Origin: Agrococcus sp. ProA11
Lineage (GTDB): Bacteria > Actinomycetota > Actinomycetes > Actinomycetales > Microbacteriaceae
Assembly: GCF_039880525.1 (NCBI RefSeq)
Contig: NZ_CP156989.1
Coordinates: 248,001 to 312,000 of the forward strand
Reading direction: 5' to 3'
Length of the DNA stretch: 64,000 nucleotides
Part shown: positions 8,170-16,158 of the stretch, in pieces
How positions within the stretch are numbered: the stretch's first letter is position 1
Layout: each line of letters opens with the position of its first letter
The notes under the pieces: generated by a model
Databases searched by the model: none
What the model was told of the DNA's origin: nothing
The model's input: the letters and a program-made list of their open reading frames with translations, nothing else
Position numbers and translations under genes: made by a program

Positions 8170-9665
8170 CCATGACGACCTCGACCGAGACCCGCGGCGC
8201 CGAAGCGCTCGTCGCCGCCGACGCATCCGCGATCGAGCGCGCTGACCGCGTGATCGCCGGGCTCGGCCTGCCGAGCGACGGCCTCGCGGTCTCCGACCCC
8301 GCCACCGGCGAGCGCATCGCCCACGTCGCCGACGCCGACATCGGCGCCGCCCTGCGGGCGGTCGACACGGCGGATGCCGCCGGTCGCGCCTGGGCACGCA
8401 CCACCCCGCGCGAGCGCGCCACCGTGCTGCACCGCTGGTGGGAGCTGCTCGTCGAGCACACCGAGGAGCTCGCGCACCTCATGACGCGCGAGATGGGCAA
8501 GACGCTCGCCGAGGCGCGCGGCGAGGTGAAGTACGGCAGCGACTACGTGCGCTGGTACGCCGAGGAGGCCGTGCGGCCGGCCGGCAGCTTCCGCGACGCG
8601 CCGGACGGCGGCGCGAGCATCCTCACCCGTCGTGCTCCCGTCGGGCTCGCGGTGCTCATCACGCCCTGGAACTTCCCGCTCGCGATGGCCACGCGCAAGA
8701 TCGCCCCGGCGCTCGCCGCCGGCTGCGGCGCCGTCGTGAAGCCCGCCACGCTCACGCCCCTCACCACCATCTATGCCGTGCAGCTCGCCTACGAGGCGGG
8801 CGTGCCGGAGGCGCTCGTGCAGGTCGTGACGACCGGCAGCGCCTCGAGCTTCAGCGAGGCCGTGCTGCGTGACGAGCGCGTGCGGAAGGTGTCGTTCACC
8901 GGCTCCACCGGCGTGGGTCGCACGCTCATGGGGATCGCCTCCGACCGCGTGCTGCGCAGCTCGATGGAGCTGGGCGGCAACGCACCGCTGATCGTCTTCG
9001 ACGACGCCGACCTGGAGCGCGCCATCGAGGGCGCCGCCATGGCCAAGCTGCGCAACGGCGGACAGTCGTGCATCGCCGCCAACCGCTACTTCGTGCAGGA
9101 GGGCATCGCCGACGAGTTCGTCGCCGGGCTCGCCGAGCGACTCGGCGCGGCGACCGTCGGCAACGGCTTCGGCGACGGCGTCACCATGGGGCCGCTCATC
9201 GACGACCGCGCGGTCACGAACATGCGCTCGCTCACCGAGGAGGCGCTGGAGCGCGGCGCCGAGCTGCGCCTCGGCGGGCACGGCTACGACAGCGCCGGGC
9301 ACTTCTTCGCGCCCACGCTGCTCGACCGGGTGCCCGCCGACGCCACGATCGCCGGCACCGAGATCTTCGGCCCCATCGCCGCCGTGCAGCGCTTCGCCAC
9401 GCAGGAGGAGGCCATCGAGCGCGCCAACGAGACCGACTACGGCCTCGCCGGCTACGTCTTCACCGAGTCGATGGATCGGGCCATGAACGTCGCCGACAGC
9501 CTCGAGACGGGCGTGGTCGGCATCAACCAGGGCGTGCCATCCAACGTCGCAGCTCCCTTCGGCGGCGTGAAGCAGTCGGGCATGGGCCGCGAGGGCAGCG
9601 CCGAAGGGCTCGAGGAGTACCAGTCGGTGCGCTTCTACAACATCGCTCGTCGGGCGACGAGCTGA
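8166..9665 (+). CDS. NAD(P)-dependent (succinate-)semialdehyde dehydrogenase
   Basis: This 499-residue aldehyde dehydrogenase is most like the GabD group. It has TPWNFPLAMATRKIAPALAAG (cofactor and oxyanion region), VSFTGSTGVG, the general base Glu268 in MELGGNAP and the nucleophile Cys302 in GGQSCIAANRY. The C-terminal PFGGVKQSGMGREGS motif is also present. Its ATG overlaps the aminotransferase stop by four bases, so the two are translationally coupled. It probably oxidises the semialdehyde made by that transaminase; succinate or malonate semialdehyde are the obvious candidates. Confidence 0.92.
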   Translation: MTMTTSTETRGAEALVAADASAIERADRVIAGLGLPSDGLAVSDPATGERIAHVADADIGAALRAVDTADAAGRAWARTTPRERATVLHRWWELLVEHTEELAHLMTREMGKTLAEARGEVKYGSDYVRWYAEEAVRPAGSFRDAPDGGASILTRRAPVGLAVLITPWNFPLAMATRKIAPALAAGCGAVVKPATLTPLTTIYAVQLAYEAGVPEALVQVVTTGSASSFSEAVLRDERVRKVSFTGSTGVGRTLMGIASDRVLRSSMELGGNAPLIVFDDADLERAIEGAAMAKLRNGGQSCIAANRYFVQEGIADEFVAGLAERLGAATVGNGFGDGVTMGPLIDDRAVTNMRSLTEEALERGAELRLGGHGYDSAGHFFAPTLLDRVPADATIAGTEIFGPIAAVQRFATQEEAIERANETDYGLAGYVFTESMDRAMNVADSLETGVVGINQGVPSNVAAPFGGVKQSGMGREGSAEGLEEYQSVRFYNIARRATS

Positions 9666-9682
9666 ACGAGAACGGAACAGAC

Positions 9683-10804
9683 ATGCGGATCGCTGTCGTC
9701 AAGGAGATCAAGCCGCAGGAGGCCCGCGTGGGCCTGACGCCTGCCGGCGCGGAAGACCTGGTGCGCTCGGGCAGCACCGTGCTGGTGGAGCGGGGCGCGG
9801 GGGAGCGGGCCGGGTTCCCGGACGAGCTCTACCTCGCGGCCGGAGCCGAGCTCGTCACGCGCGAGCAGGCGTGGGAGCAGGCGGAGCTGCTGGTGAAGGT
9901 GAAGGAGCCGATCGCCGACGAGTACCGGTTCCTGCGCGACGACCTCACCGTCTTCACCTACCTGCACCTCGCCGCCGACCGGCCGCTCACCGAGGCGCTG
10001 CTGGCCGCCGGCACGCTCGGCATCGCGTACGAGACGGTCGCCGACAGCACCGGCCTGCCGCTGCTGGCGCCGATGAGCGAGATCGCCGGCCGCCTCGCCG
10101 CACATGCCGCGGCATCCCACCTGATGCTGCACAGCGGCGGCCCGGGCGTGCTGCTGGGCGGCTCGCCCGGCGTCGCGCCCTGCCGCGTGCTCGTGATCGG
10201 CGGCGGCGCCGTCGGCACGCAGGCGGCGACCCTGGCGCTCGGCATGCAGGCGGAGGTGACGGTGCTCGACATGTCGCCGACGCGCGTGCGCCAGCTCGAC
10301 GTGCTGCTCGACGGGCGCGCCCGCGTGCTGCAGTCGGATGTCGCAACCGTCGAGGCCGAGCTCGCCCAGGCCGATGTCGTCATCGGCGCCGTGCTCGTGC
10401 CCGGCCGCGCCGCCCCCAAGGTGGTCACGCGCGCGCAGCTGGCGCTGCTGCGGCCGCACGCGCTGCTCATCGATGTCGCGATCGACCAGGGCGGCGCCTT
10501 CGAGACGTCGCGCCCCACCACCTATGAGTCGCCGACGTTCGACGTGGACGGCATCCGCCACTACTGCGTCGCGAACATGCCCGGCGGCGTGCCGCAGACC
10601 GCGACGCGGGCGCTCACGAACGCGACGCTGCCGTACATCCGGCGCATCGCGCAGCGCGGGGTGGAGGCGGCGATCACGGCCGACCCGGCGCTCGCGCTCG
10701 GCGTCAACACGCGAGCGGGACGCATCGTGCACGCCGGGGTCGCGGATGCCTTCGGCGACCTGCCGTCGGGTGACGCGGATGAGCGCACGTTCGCGCTGCG
10801 GTAG
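9683..10804 (+). CDS. ald: Alanine dehydrogenase
   Basis: This 373-residue enzyme is L-alanine dehydrogenase. It has the N-terminal MRIAVVKEIKPQEARVGLTPAG signature, VKVKEP, FTYLHLAAD, the NAD-binding GGGAVGTQAA loop and the C-terminal MPGGVPQTATRALTNATLPY stretch, and it is of normal length. It interconverts L-alanine with pyruvate and ammonium. Placed 17 bases after the dehydrogenase gene, it would regenerate pyruvate from the alanine made by a pyruvate-dependent transaminase, closing the cycle (inference from gene order). Confidence 0.95.
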   Translation: MRIAVVKEIKPQEARVGLTPAGAEDLVRSGSTVLVERGAGERAGFPDELYLAAGAELVTREQAWEQAELLVKVKEPIADEYRFLRDDLTVFTYLHLAADRPLTEALLAAGTLGIAYETVADSTGLPLLAPMSEIAGRLAAHAAASHLMLHSGGPGVLLGGSPGVAPCRVLVIGGGAVGTQAATLALGMQAEVTVLDMSPTRVRQLDVLLDGRARVLQSDVATVEAELAQADVVIGAVLVPGRAAPKVVTRAQLALLRPHALLIDVAIDQGGAFETSRPTTYESPTFDVDGIRHYCVANMPGGVPQTATRALTNATLPYIRRIAQRGVEAAITADPALALGVNTRAGRIVHAGVADAFGDLPSGDADERTFALR

Positions 10805-10850
10805 GAGGTCGGCGGGGCGCCTCCACCACCGGCAGGTCGCCCCGCGCTGA

Positions 10851-10887
10851 CCGCAGGCCGTCGGCGCTCGTCGGCCGCGGCCTGCGG
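10851..10887. terminator. Bidirectional terminator between ald and the XRE gene
   Basis: A perfect 9-bp inverted repeat (CCGCAGGCC at 10851-10859, GGCCTGCGG at 10879-10887) lies between two convergent genes. A second stem, 8 bp with an 18-base loop (10812-10819 with 10838-10845), precedes it. Together they could terminate both transcripts. Confidence 0.6.
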
Positions 10888-10889
10888 CG

Positions 10890-11081
10890 TCACTCGGGCG
10901 AGAAGAGATCCTCGATGTGGCACTCGAACGCTGCGGCGAGTCGGAACGCGACGGGCAGTGAGGGATCGAACCTGCCCTTCTCGATCGAGATCACGGTCTG
11001 ACGCGAGACGCCGAGCTCGTCGGCGAGCCGCTGCTGCGACCAGCCGCGTGCCTGGCGGCGCTCCTGGAGGCTGTTCCGCAT
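10890..11081 (-). CDS. XRE-family helix-turn-helix regulator (short)
   Basis: This 63-residue protein consists almost only of a Cro/C1-type helix-turn-helix: ERRQARGWSQQRLADELGVSRQTV, then ISIEKGRFDPSLPVAFRLAAAF and a short CHIEDLFSPE end. This is the typical YozG-like small repressor paired with a membrane protein. Its ATG overlaps the stop of the upstream membrane protein by one base (ATGA), so the pair is co-translated. It probably represses its own operon through the tandem palindromes at 11590-11620. Confidence 0.93.
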   Translation of the reverse strand: MRNSLQERRQARGWSQQRLADELGVSRQTVISIEKGRFDPSLPVAFRLAAAFECHIEDLFSPE

Positions 11082-11545
11082 CAGCTGCTGGTGCGCTTCG
11101 CCAGCAAGAAGCGCCCGGCGAAGTCGGCGACCATGAGCGACGAGACGACCAGCAGCAGCATCCCCGTGTCGACCTCGAGGCCGGTGATCGAGAATGCGGC
11201 AGCGGCCAGGCTGATCGTGACGAACGCGTCGAGGAAGGCTCCTCGCGCCGCGCGGTCGTACCAGGCTGCTTCGACGGAGTCCTCGGGTCGCTCCGTCGCC
11301 TCGGGCAAGCTCGCACGATCGATCAGCGCGGCCCACGCGAGGGCTGCGGCGACCGGCAGCGTGACCGCCGTCATGACGGTGAAGCGCAGCCCCGCTCCGC
11401 CTGGCTCGCCGAGCCAAGCGAAGAGCAGGCCGAGACCCGCTGCGAGGACGGCACCCACCGCCGCCGATGCCAGGAGCAGTACGACGCTGCCGCCGCCGAA
11501 GCGGGCGCGACCGAAGCGAGCTGTCGTGCGGGCGGTGGCTGTCAC
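11081..11545 (-). CDS. Integral membrane protein paired with the XRE regulator
   Basis: The 154-residue product has four predicted membrane segments, roughly residues 18-45, 52-75, 103-122 and 127-148. A polar loop holds LPEATERPEDSVEAAWYDRAARG. Such proteins are commonly found next to small XRE regulators, but their biochemical role is unknown. I chose the GTG at 11545 because GAAAGG lies about seven bases upstream and the promoter at 11581-11610 fits this start. It is translated before the regulator and coupled to it. Confidence 0.8.
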   Translation of the reverse strand: MTATARTTARFGRARFGGGSVVLLLASAAVGAVLAAGLGLLFAWLGEPGGAGLRFTVMTAVTLPVAAALAWAALIDRASLPEATERPEDSVEAAWYDRAARGAFLDAFVTISLAAAAFSITGLEVDTGMLLLVVSSLMVADFAGRFLLAKRTSS

Positions 11546-11580
11546 GGGGTGCCTTTCGTCGGGAAGGAGCGAGCGCACCG

Positions 11581-11620
11581 ACTGTACTGTCAAGCACGCT
11601 TGACTGTCAAACATGCTTGA
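11581..11620 (-). promoter_or_regulatory. Promoter with tandem palindromic operators for the membrane protein/XRE operon
   Basis: On the minus strand a TTGACA -35 box (11605-11610) and a TACAGT -10 box (11581-11586) are separated by 18 bases, placing transcription start about 30 bases before the GTG. Two palindromes with centres 17 bp apart cover the boxes: TCAAGCACGCTTGA at 11590-11603, which is perfect apart from its two-base centre, and TCAAACATGCTTGA at 11607-11620, with one mismatched pair. This is the geometry expected for repression by the small XRE protein. Confidence 0.7.
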
Positions 11621-11717
11621 CTCCCAAAGGGTGTGCACTGCGCATCGACCAGCTGAGCGTGGAGGGATGTCGGCGACGCGGCCCGGGTGTTCAGCGGATT
11701 CCACTAGCGTCAGGCGC

Positions 11718-12191
11718 ATGCGAAGGGCGCTGAAGGGGTTGATCGCGGTCGTGGCGGCGGCGACGCTGCTCGCAGGCTGCTCGAGCATCCCCGCGGATCC
11801 GGACGGCACGCTCGAGCGGGTGCGCGGTGGCACGCTGCGCGTCGGCGTCACCGAGAATCCGCCATGGGTGGAGCTGTCGGACGCGGGAGAGCCCGCGGGC
11901 ACAGAGCCCGAGCTCGTCGTCGCGTTCGCCGACGAGCTCGGCGCCGAGGTCGAGTGGACCGACGGCAGCGAGTCGCGCCTCGCGGCCGCGCTCGAGGCAG
12001 GCGAGCTCGACCTGGTGATCGGCGGGCTGCTCGACGACACCCCGTGGGTGGAGGTCGGTGCGGCCACGCGGCCCTACGCCGAGGTCGAGGCGCCGTGGGG
12101 CACCGAGCGGCACGTGATGCTGACGCCCATGGGCGAGAACGCGTTCCTCGTCGCGCTCGAGACGTTCCTCGACGAGGAGCCGGGGCGATGA
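11718..12191 (+). CDS. Lipoprotein with a partial solute-binding (SBP_bac_3-like) domain
   Basis: The 157-residue product has a lipoprotein signal peptide ending in LLAGC (Cys at residue 21). It then shows the first lobe of an amino-acid-type solute-binding protein: GGTLRVGVTENPPWVE, PELVVAFADELGAEVEW and LAAALEAGELDLVIGGL. Family members usually have about 230 residues after the signal and a second lobe; here that lobe is missing and the chain runs straight to a terminal helix. The last four bases overlap the start of the CDF transporter gene (ATGA). No ABC permease or ATPase is near, so a classical uptake role is unlikely. Confidence 0.75.
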   Translation: MRRALKGLIAVVAAATLLAGCSSIPADPDGTLERVRGGTLRVGVTENPPWVELSDAGEPAGTEPELVVAFADELGAEVEWTDGSESRLAAALEAGELDLVIGGLLDDTPWVEVGAATRPYAEVEAPWGTERHVMLTPMGENAFLVALETFLDEEPGR

Positions 12192-13210
12192 GCGTGTTCT
12201 CGAAGCGCGGCCGGCGACGCAGCTTCGGCCACACGGAGCTGCCCGACCGGCAAGCAAAGGCGCTACGGAAGGCGATCCGGTTCGAGTGGTACACGCTCGC
12301 GTTCCTGGCGGTGGCGATCACGCTCATCTACCTCGTGCTCGGCAACTCGCAGGCGATGAAGGCGGCGTGGCTCGAGGATCTGCTCTCGCTCGCCCCACCG
12401 ATCGCCTTCCTGCTCGCGGTGCGGATCGTCAACAAGCGTCCCAACCGCCGCTACCCCTACGGCTACCACCGCTCGGTCGGCGTGGCGCATCTGGTCGCCG
12501 GTGTCGCCCTGCTCGCAATGGGTGTCTTCCTCGTCATCGACTCCGGATCCGGGCTGCTGAAGGCCGAGCATCCCCCGATCGGCTCGGTCGAGCTCTTCGG
12601 GCAGACGATCTGGCTCGGCTGGCTGATGATGGGCGTGATGGCGCTCACCATCCCGCTGCCGATCTACTTCGGCCGCGTCAAGATGCGGCTCGCGAAGGAG
12701 CTGCACGACAAGGTGCTCTTCGCTGACGCCGACATGAACAAGGCCGACTGGATGACGGCGGTCGGCTCGATCGTCGGCGTCGCGGGCATCGGTCTCGGCT
12801 TCTGGTGGGCGGATGCCGCCGCGGCGCTCTTCATCGCCGGCAGCATCCTCTCCGACGGCTTCAAGAACATGCGGGCCGCCATCACCGACCTGATCGACCG
12901 AGGCGCCACCAACGTTGATGACGACGACGCACATCCGGACGCCGCGCAGGTCGATGACTACCTGCGGTCGCTGCCGTGGGTGGCGAAGGCGGGCTCCCGG
13001 GTGCGCGACCAGGGGCATGTCTTCCACGTCGAGGCGTTCGTGGTGTCGAGGGAGGGGCGGATGCCGTCGCTGGAGGAGCTGCTGGAGGCCAGGGACGGCT
13101 GCATCGCGCTGGACTGGAAGGTGGCGGATGTCGTGATCGTGCCCATCGACGAGCTGCCGGAGGAGGTCGGCGGGCCCGACCGCAACCGCCAGTCGGAGCG
13201 CAACAGCTGA
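12188..13210 (+). CDS. CDF-family cation transporter
   Basis: This 340-residue membrane protein has the cation diffusion facilitator arrangement of six membrane segments (about residues 33-300) and a C-terminal cytoplasmic domain. The RYPYGYHRSVG loop corresponds to the usual HPYGHGR motif. The DADMNKADWMTA stretch corresponds to the metal-site helix of other members. Several canonical histidines are replaced, so the metal ligand set is atypical and the ion is uncertain. An acidic DDDDAHPDA stretch precedes the C-terminal domain. It is coupled to the upstream lipoprotein gene by an ATGA overlap. Confidence 0.82.
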   Translation: MSVFSKRGRRRSFGHTELPDRQAKALRKAIRFEWYTLAFLAVAITLIYLVLGNSQAMKAAWLEDLLSLAPPIAFLLAVRIVNKRPNRRYPYGYHRSVGVAHLVAGVALLAMGVFLVIDSGSGLLKAEHPPIGSVELFGQTIWLGWLMMGVMALTIPLPIYFGRVKMRLAKELHDKVLFADADMNKADWMTAVGSIVGVAGIGLGFWWADAAAALFIAGSILSDGFKNMRAAITDLIDRGATNVDDDDAHPDAAQVDDYLRSLPWVAKAGSRVRDQGHVFHVEAFVVSREGRMPSLEELLEARDGCIALDWKVADVVIVPIDELPEEVGGPDRNRQSERNS

Positions 13211-13282
13211 CTGGGCCGTGAGCGCCGTCGCGCGCACCTCCTCTCGCTCGTAGGCTGAGCGGAGACGGGTGCGGAGGCTCTC

Positions 13283-13957
13283 ATGACATCGACAGTGACC
13301 GAGCTGCGGGCTGAGCTCGCCGCGCTGGAGGATCCGCGCATGCGCGAGGTCAACGAGCGCCACGGCGACGACCACGGGGTCAACCTCACGAAGCTGCGCG
13401 CGATCGCGAAGCGGCTGAAGACGCAGCAGGAGCTGGCGCTCGAGCTCTGGGCGACGGGCGACACCGCCGCGCGGCTGCTCGCGCTGCTCGTGTGCCGGCC
13501 GAAGGCGTTCGCCGCCGCCGAGCTCGATGCGATGCTGCGCGAGGCTCGGGCGAGCAAGGTGCGCGACTGGCTCGTGAACTACGTGGTGAAGAAGTCGCAG
13601 CACGTCGAGCAGCTGCGGCTCGGCTGGCTCGACGACGCGGATGCCGCGGTCGCGAGCGCGGGATGGGCGCTGACGAGCGAGCGGGTGCGGAAGTCGGCTG
13701 CGGGTCTCGACCTGCCCGGCCTGCTCGACACGATCGAGGCCGAGATGCAGGATGCGCCCGAGCGGCTGCAGTGGGCGATGAACGAATGCCTCGCGCACAT
13801 CGGCATCGAGCATCCGGAGCATCGATCGCGCGCGCTCGCGATCGGCGAGCGCCTCGGGGTGCTGCGCGACTACCCGACGCCCCCGAACTGCACCTCGCCC
13901 TTCGCGCCGGCCTGGATCGCCGAGATGGTGCGGCGCCAGGAGGCCCCCGCCCGCTGA
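13283..13957 (+). CDS. DNA alkylation repair protein (AlkD-like HEAT fold)
   Basis: This 224-residue all-helical protein matches the DNA alkylation repair family: VNLTKLRAIAKRLK near the start, LVCRPKAFAAAELDAML, VRDWLVNYVVKKSQHVEQLRLGW, and AMNECLAHIGIEHPEHR with the conserved C-terminal helices. AlkD proteins are glycosylases that remove cationic alkylated purines using HEAT-like repeats. Whether this shorter relative is a glycosylase is not certain. It ends at a convergent junction with the acyl-CoA ligase that contains palindromic repeats. Confidence 0.85.
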   Translation: MTSTVTELRAELAALEDPRMREVNERHGDDHGVNLTKLRAIAKRLKTQQELALELWATGDTAARLLALLVCRPKAFAAAELDAMLREARASKVRDWLVNYVVKKSQHVEQLRLGWLDDADAAVASAGWALTSERVRKSAAGLDLPGLLDTIEAEMQDAPERLQWAMNECLAHIGIEHPEHRSRALAIGERLGVLRDYPTPPNCTSPFAPAWIAEMVRRQEAPAR

Positions 13958-14036
13958 CCGCGCCGGGAGCCTCCGCCCCGCGCAGTGCCCCGCGCAACTC
14001 GCGCTACTCGCGCGCTGCCCCGCGCGACTCGCGCGC

Positions 14037-14097
14037 CAGAAGTGTCGCAAGCGGTCGCTTCGGTGCCCCGATAGCGACACTTCGCGACAACTCTGCG
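14037..14097. repeat. Family C palindromic repeat, copy 1
   Basis: This imperfect inverted repeat has a left arm around AGAAGTGTCGCAAGCGGTCG and a right arm around TAGCGACACTTCGCGACAAC. A close copy lies at 21381-21441, with identical outer sequences and a different centre. Both copies lie between convergent genes and are followed by a family A element. Confidence 0.75.
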
Positions 14098-14114
14098 CCG
14101 GGCGGGTGCGGCGC

Positions 14115-14163
14115 CGGTACCAAACGGTCGCGCTGGCGCGCTGGAGGCGACCGTTTGGTACCG
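14115..14163. repeat. Family A palindromic repeat, copy 1 (perfect hairpin)
   Basis: Two perfect 17-bp arms (14115-14131 and 14147-14163; core GGTACCAAACGGTCGC and its complement) enclose a 15-base loop. It lies between the convergent alkylation repair and acyl-CoA ligase genes and would serve as a strong hairpin for either transcript. Related copies are at 15979, 21461, 29089 and 29163. Confidence 0.85.
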
Positions 14164-14239
14164 CTCGCGCGGTGGCGGTGGCGGGGGCGGGGCGGTGGCG
14201 GGGTGGTGAAGGCGGTGGCGGTCGCGGTGGCGGCGCGCG

Positions 14240-15934
14240 CTACTCCTCCGCCAGCAGGCGCTCGCGCACCTCGCGGCGCAGCACCTTGCCGATGAGCGAG
14301 CGGGGCAGGTCGTCGACGACGACGATGCGCCGCGGCACCTTGTATGCCGCCAGCCGCTGCCGCGCGTGCTGGCGGATCGCCTCCGCGTCAGAATCCGCTC
14401 CCGCTGCGAGCACCACGGCGGCCGCCACCGACTCGCCCCCGCTGGGGCTCGGCAGACCCACCACGGCCGCGTCGTCGACCGACGGATGCGACACGAGCGC
14501 CTCCTCGACCTCCGAGGGAGCAACGTTGAACCCGCCGGTGATGATGAGCTCCTTGCGCCGATCGACGATCGTCACGAAGCCCCCGGCGTCGGCCCGCACC
14601 AGATCGCCCGTGCGCAGCCAGCCATCCGGCAGCAGCGTCTCGCGCGTCTCGTCGGGCCGGTTCCAGTAGCCAGAGAACACCTGCGGCCCGCGCAGCAGCA
14701 GCTCGCCCTCCTCGTCGGGCCCGCGGTCGATGCTCGTATCGTCGGGATCGATCACCCGCATCTCGGTGCTCGGGAAGGGCACGCCCACGGCGCCGGGCCG
14801 TCGTGTCGGTCCCATCGGGTTCCCGATCGCGACCGGCGAGGTCTCGGTCATGCCGTAGCCCTCGATCAGCAGCCCGCCGGTCGCCCGCTCCCACAGCTCG
14901 ACGGTCGACACCGGGAGGCTCATCGCGCCCGAGATCGCGAAGCGGATGCTGCGCAGGCTCACCTTCCGCTCGCCAGCGGCCTTCGCCAGCCGCTCGTAGA
15001 TGGGCGGAACAGCAGGCAGGAAGGTCGCCGGGGCGGTGCGCATCGCCTTCAGCACGAGCGACGGATCGAACTTGGGGAAGAGCACCAGGCGTGCGCCGAT
15101 GCTCAGGGCGAAGGTGGTGCACAGCGTGAGGCCGTAGGCGTGGAACATCGGCAGCACGGCGTAGATGACCTCGCGGCCGGGCGTGAGCCCCGGCACCCAG
15201 GCGCGCCCCTGCGCCGCGTTCGCACGCAGGTTGCCGTGCGTAAGGGTCGCGCCCTTCGGCCGTCCCGTGGTGCCGCTCGTGTACTGCAGCGCGGCGATGT
15301 CGTCGACCGCGGGACGCGGATGCGTCGGCGAGATGCGATCCGCCCCCGCCACGCGAGCCCAGTCGACCGCGCCGGGGGCGAGCTCGCCGGTCGTGAGCGC
15401 CGCCCGCGCTTCGCGCGCCTTCGCCATCGGGAGGCGCAGCGCGGTGCGCGTGCGCCAGGGCATGGCGCGCGTCATGTCCACGGACACGACATGCCTGACG
15501 CCCAGGTCGCTCGGCATGTCGAGCACCGTGGGCGCCACCTTGTCCCACACGATCGCGACGGTGGCGCCGTGGTCCTCGAACTGGTGTCGCAGCTCGCGCT
15601 CGGTGTAGAGCGGATTGTGCTCGACGACGATCGCGCCGAGGCGCAGCACCGCATAGAAGGCGATGACGTTCTGCGGGCAGTTCGGCAGCACGATCGCAAC
15701 GCGGTCGCCCGCGCCGACGCCGAGCTTCGACAGGCCGCCGGCCGCGCGGTCGATCGCCTCGCCCAGCTCCGCATACGTCAGCGTCTCGCCGAAGAAGTCG
15801 AGCGCGACCGCCTGCCGGTGCTCCTCAACGGAGGTGGCGATCATGTCGACGAGCGTCTCGGTGACCTCCGGGATGTCGGCAGGCACCCCATCCGCGTAGG
15901 AGGACAGCCACGGGCGATCGGCGAAAGCGCTCAT
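14240..15934 (-). CDS. Long-chain fatty acid-CoA ligase (AMP-binding)
   Basis: This 564-residue adenylate-forming enzyme shows YTSGTTGRPKGATLTHGNL (ATP phosphate loop), YGMTETSPVAI, the GWLRTGDL Asp motif, the VDRRKELIITGGFNVAP hinge and the catalytic Lys in PRSLIGKVLRRE near the C terminus. This set is typical of fatty acyl-CoA synthetases, which activate fatty acids to acyl-CoA through acyl-AMP. I chose the ATG at 15934 because the protein then starts with the usual FADRPWLSSYADGVPADI. The longer frame upstream runs through a family A repeat and was discarded. Confidence 0.93.
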   Translation of the reverse strand: MSAFADRPWLSSYADGVPADIPEVTETLVDMIATSVEEHRQAVALDFFGETLTYAELGEAIDRAAGGLSKLGVGAGDRVAIVLPNCPQNVIAFYAVLRLGAIVVEHNPLYTERELRHQFEDHGATVAIVWDKVAPTVLDMPSDLGVRHVVSVDMTRAMPWRTRTALRLPMAKAREARAALTTGELAPGAVDWARVAGADRISPTHPRPAVDDIAALQYTSGTTGRPKGATLTHGNLRANAAQGRAWVPGLTPGREVIYAVLPMFHAYGLTLCTTFALSIGARLVLFPKFDPSLVLKAMRTAPATFLPAVPPIYERLAKAAGERKVSLRSIRFAISGAMSLPVSTVELWERATGGLLIEGYGMTETSPVAIGNPMGPTRRPGAVGVPFPSTEMRVIDPDDTSIDRGPDEEGELLLRGPQVFSGYWNRPDETRETLLPDGWLRTGDLVRADAGGFVTIVDRRKELIITGGFNVAPSEVEEALVSHPSVDDAAVVGLPSPSGGESVAAAVVLAAGADSDAEAIRQHARQRLAAYKVPRRIVVVDDLPRSLIGKVLRREVRERLLAEE

Positions 15935-15978
15935 GCTCCGATTGTTGCCGATCTGGCTGTACGTCTCGCTCGCCGCGA

Positions 15979-16029
15979 CCGGTACCGAATCGTCGCCTCC
16001 GCGCACTCGGGGCGACCATTCGGTACCGG
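15979..16029. repeat. Family A palindromic repeat, copy 2
   Basis: Arms 15979-15997 and 16011-16029 (CCGGTACCGAATCGTCGCC and a right arm with one mismatch) form a 19-bp stem. Unlike the other copies, this one lies between two divergent genes (acyl-CoA ligase and the LPXTG phosphoesterase), so it cannot be only a 3' terminator. Confidence 0.8.
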
Positions 16030-16158
16030 CGGCGCGTGTAGCACGCCCGGGTGACGACGCGAGTCGCCTCCCCGTCATCTGCGCGCCAACTGCGGTTCAT
16101 CGAACTGCGACCCGCGATCCGTAGCGTCGGCCGCATCCCGACTCGAAGGTGATGTGCC

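Noticed and set aside
14164-14239. GGTGGC-rich tract as a coding or regulatory element
   Set aside because: It is simple low-complexity sequence next to the acyl-CoA ligase stop; no reading frame or dyad supports a function.
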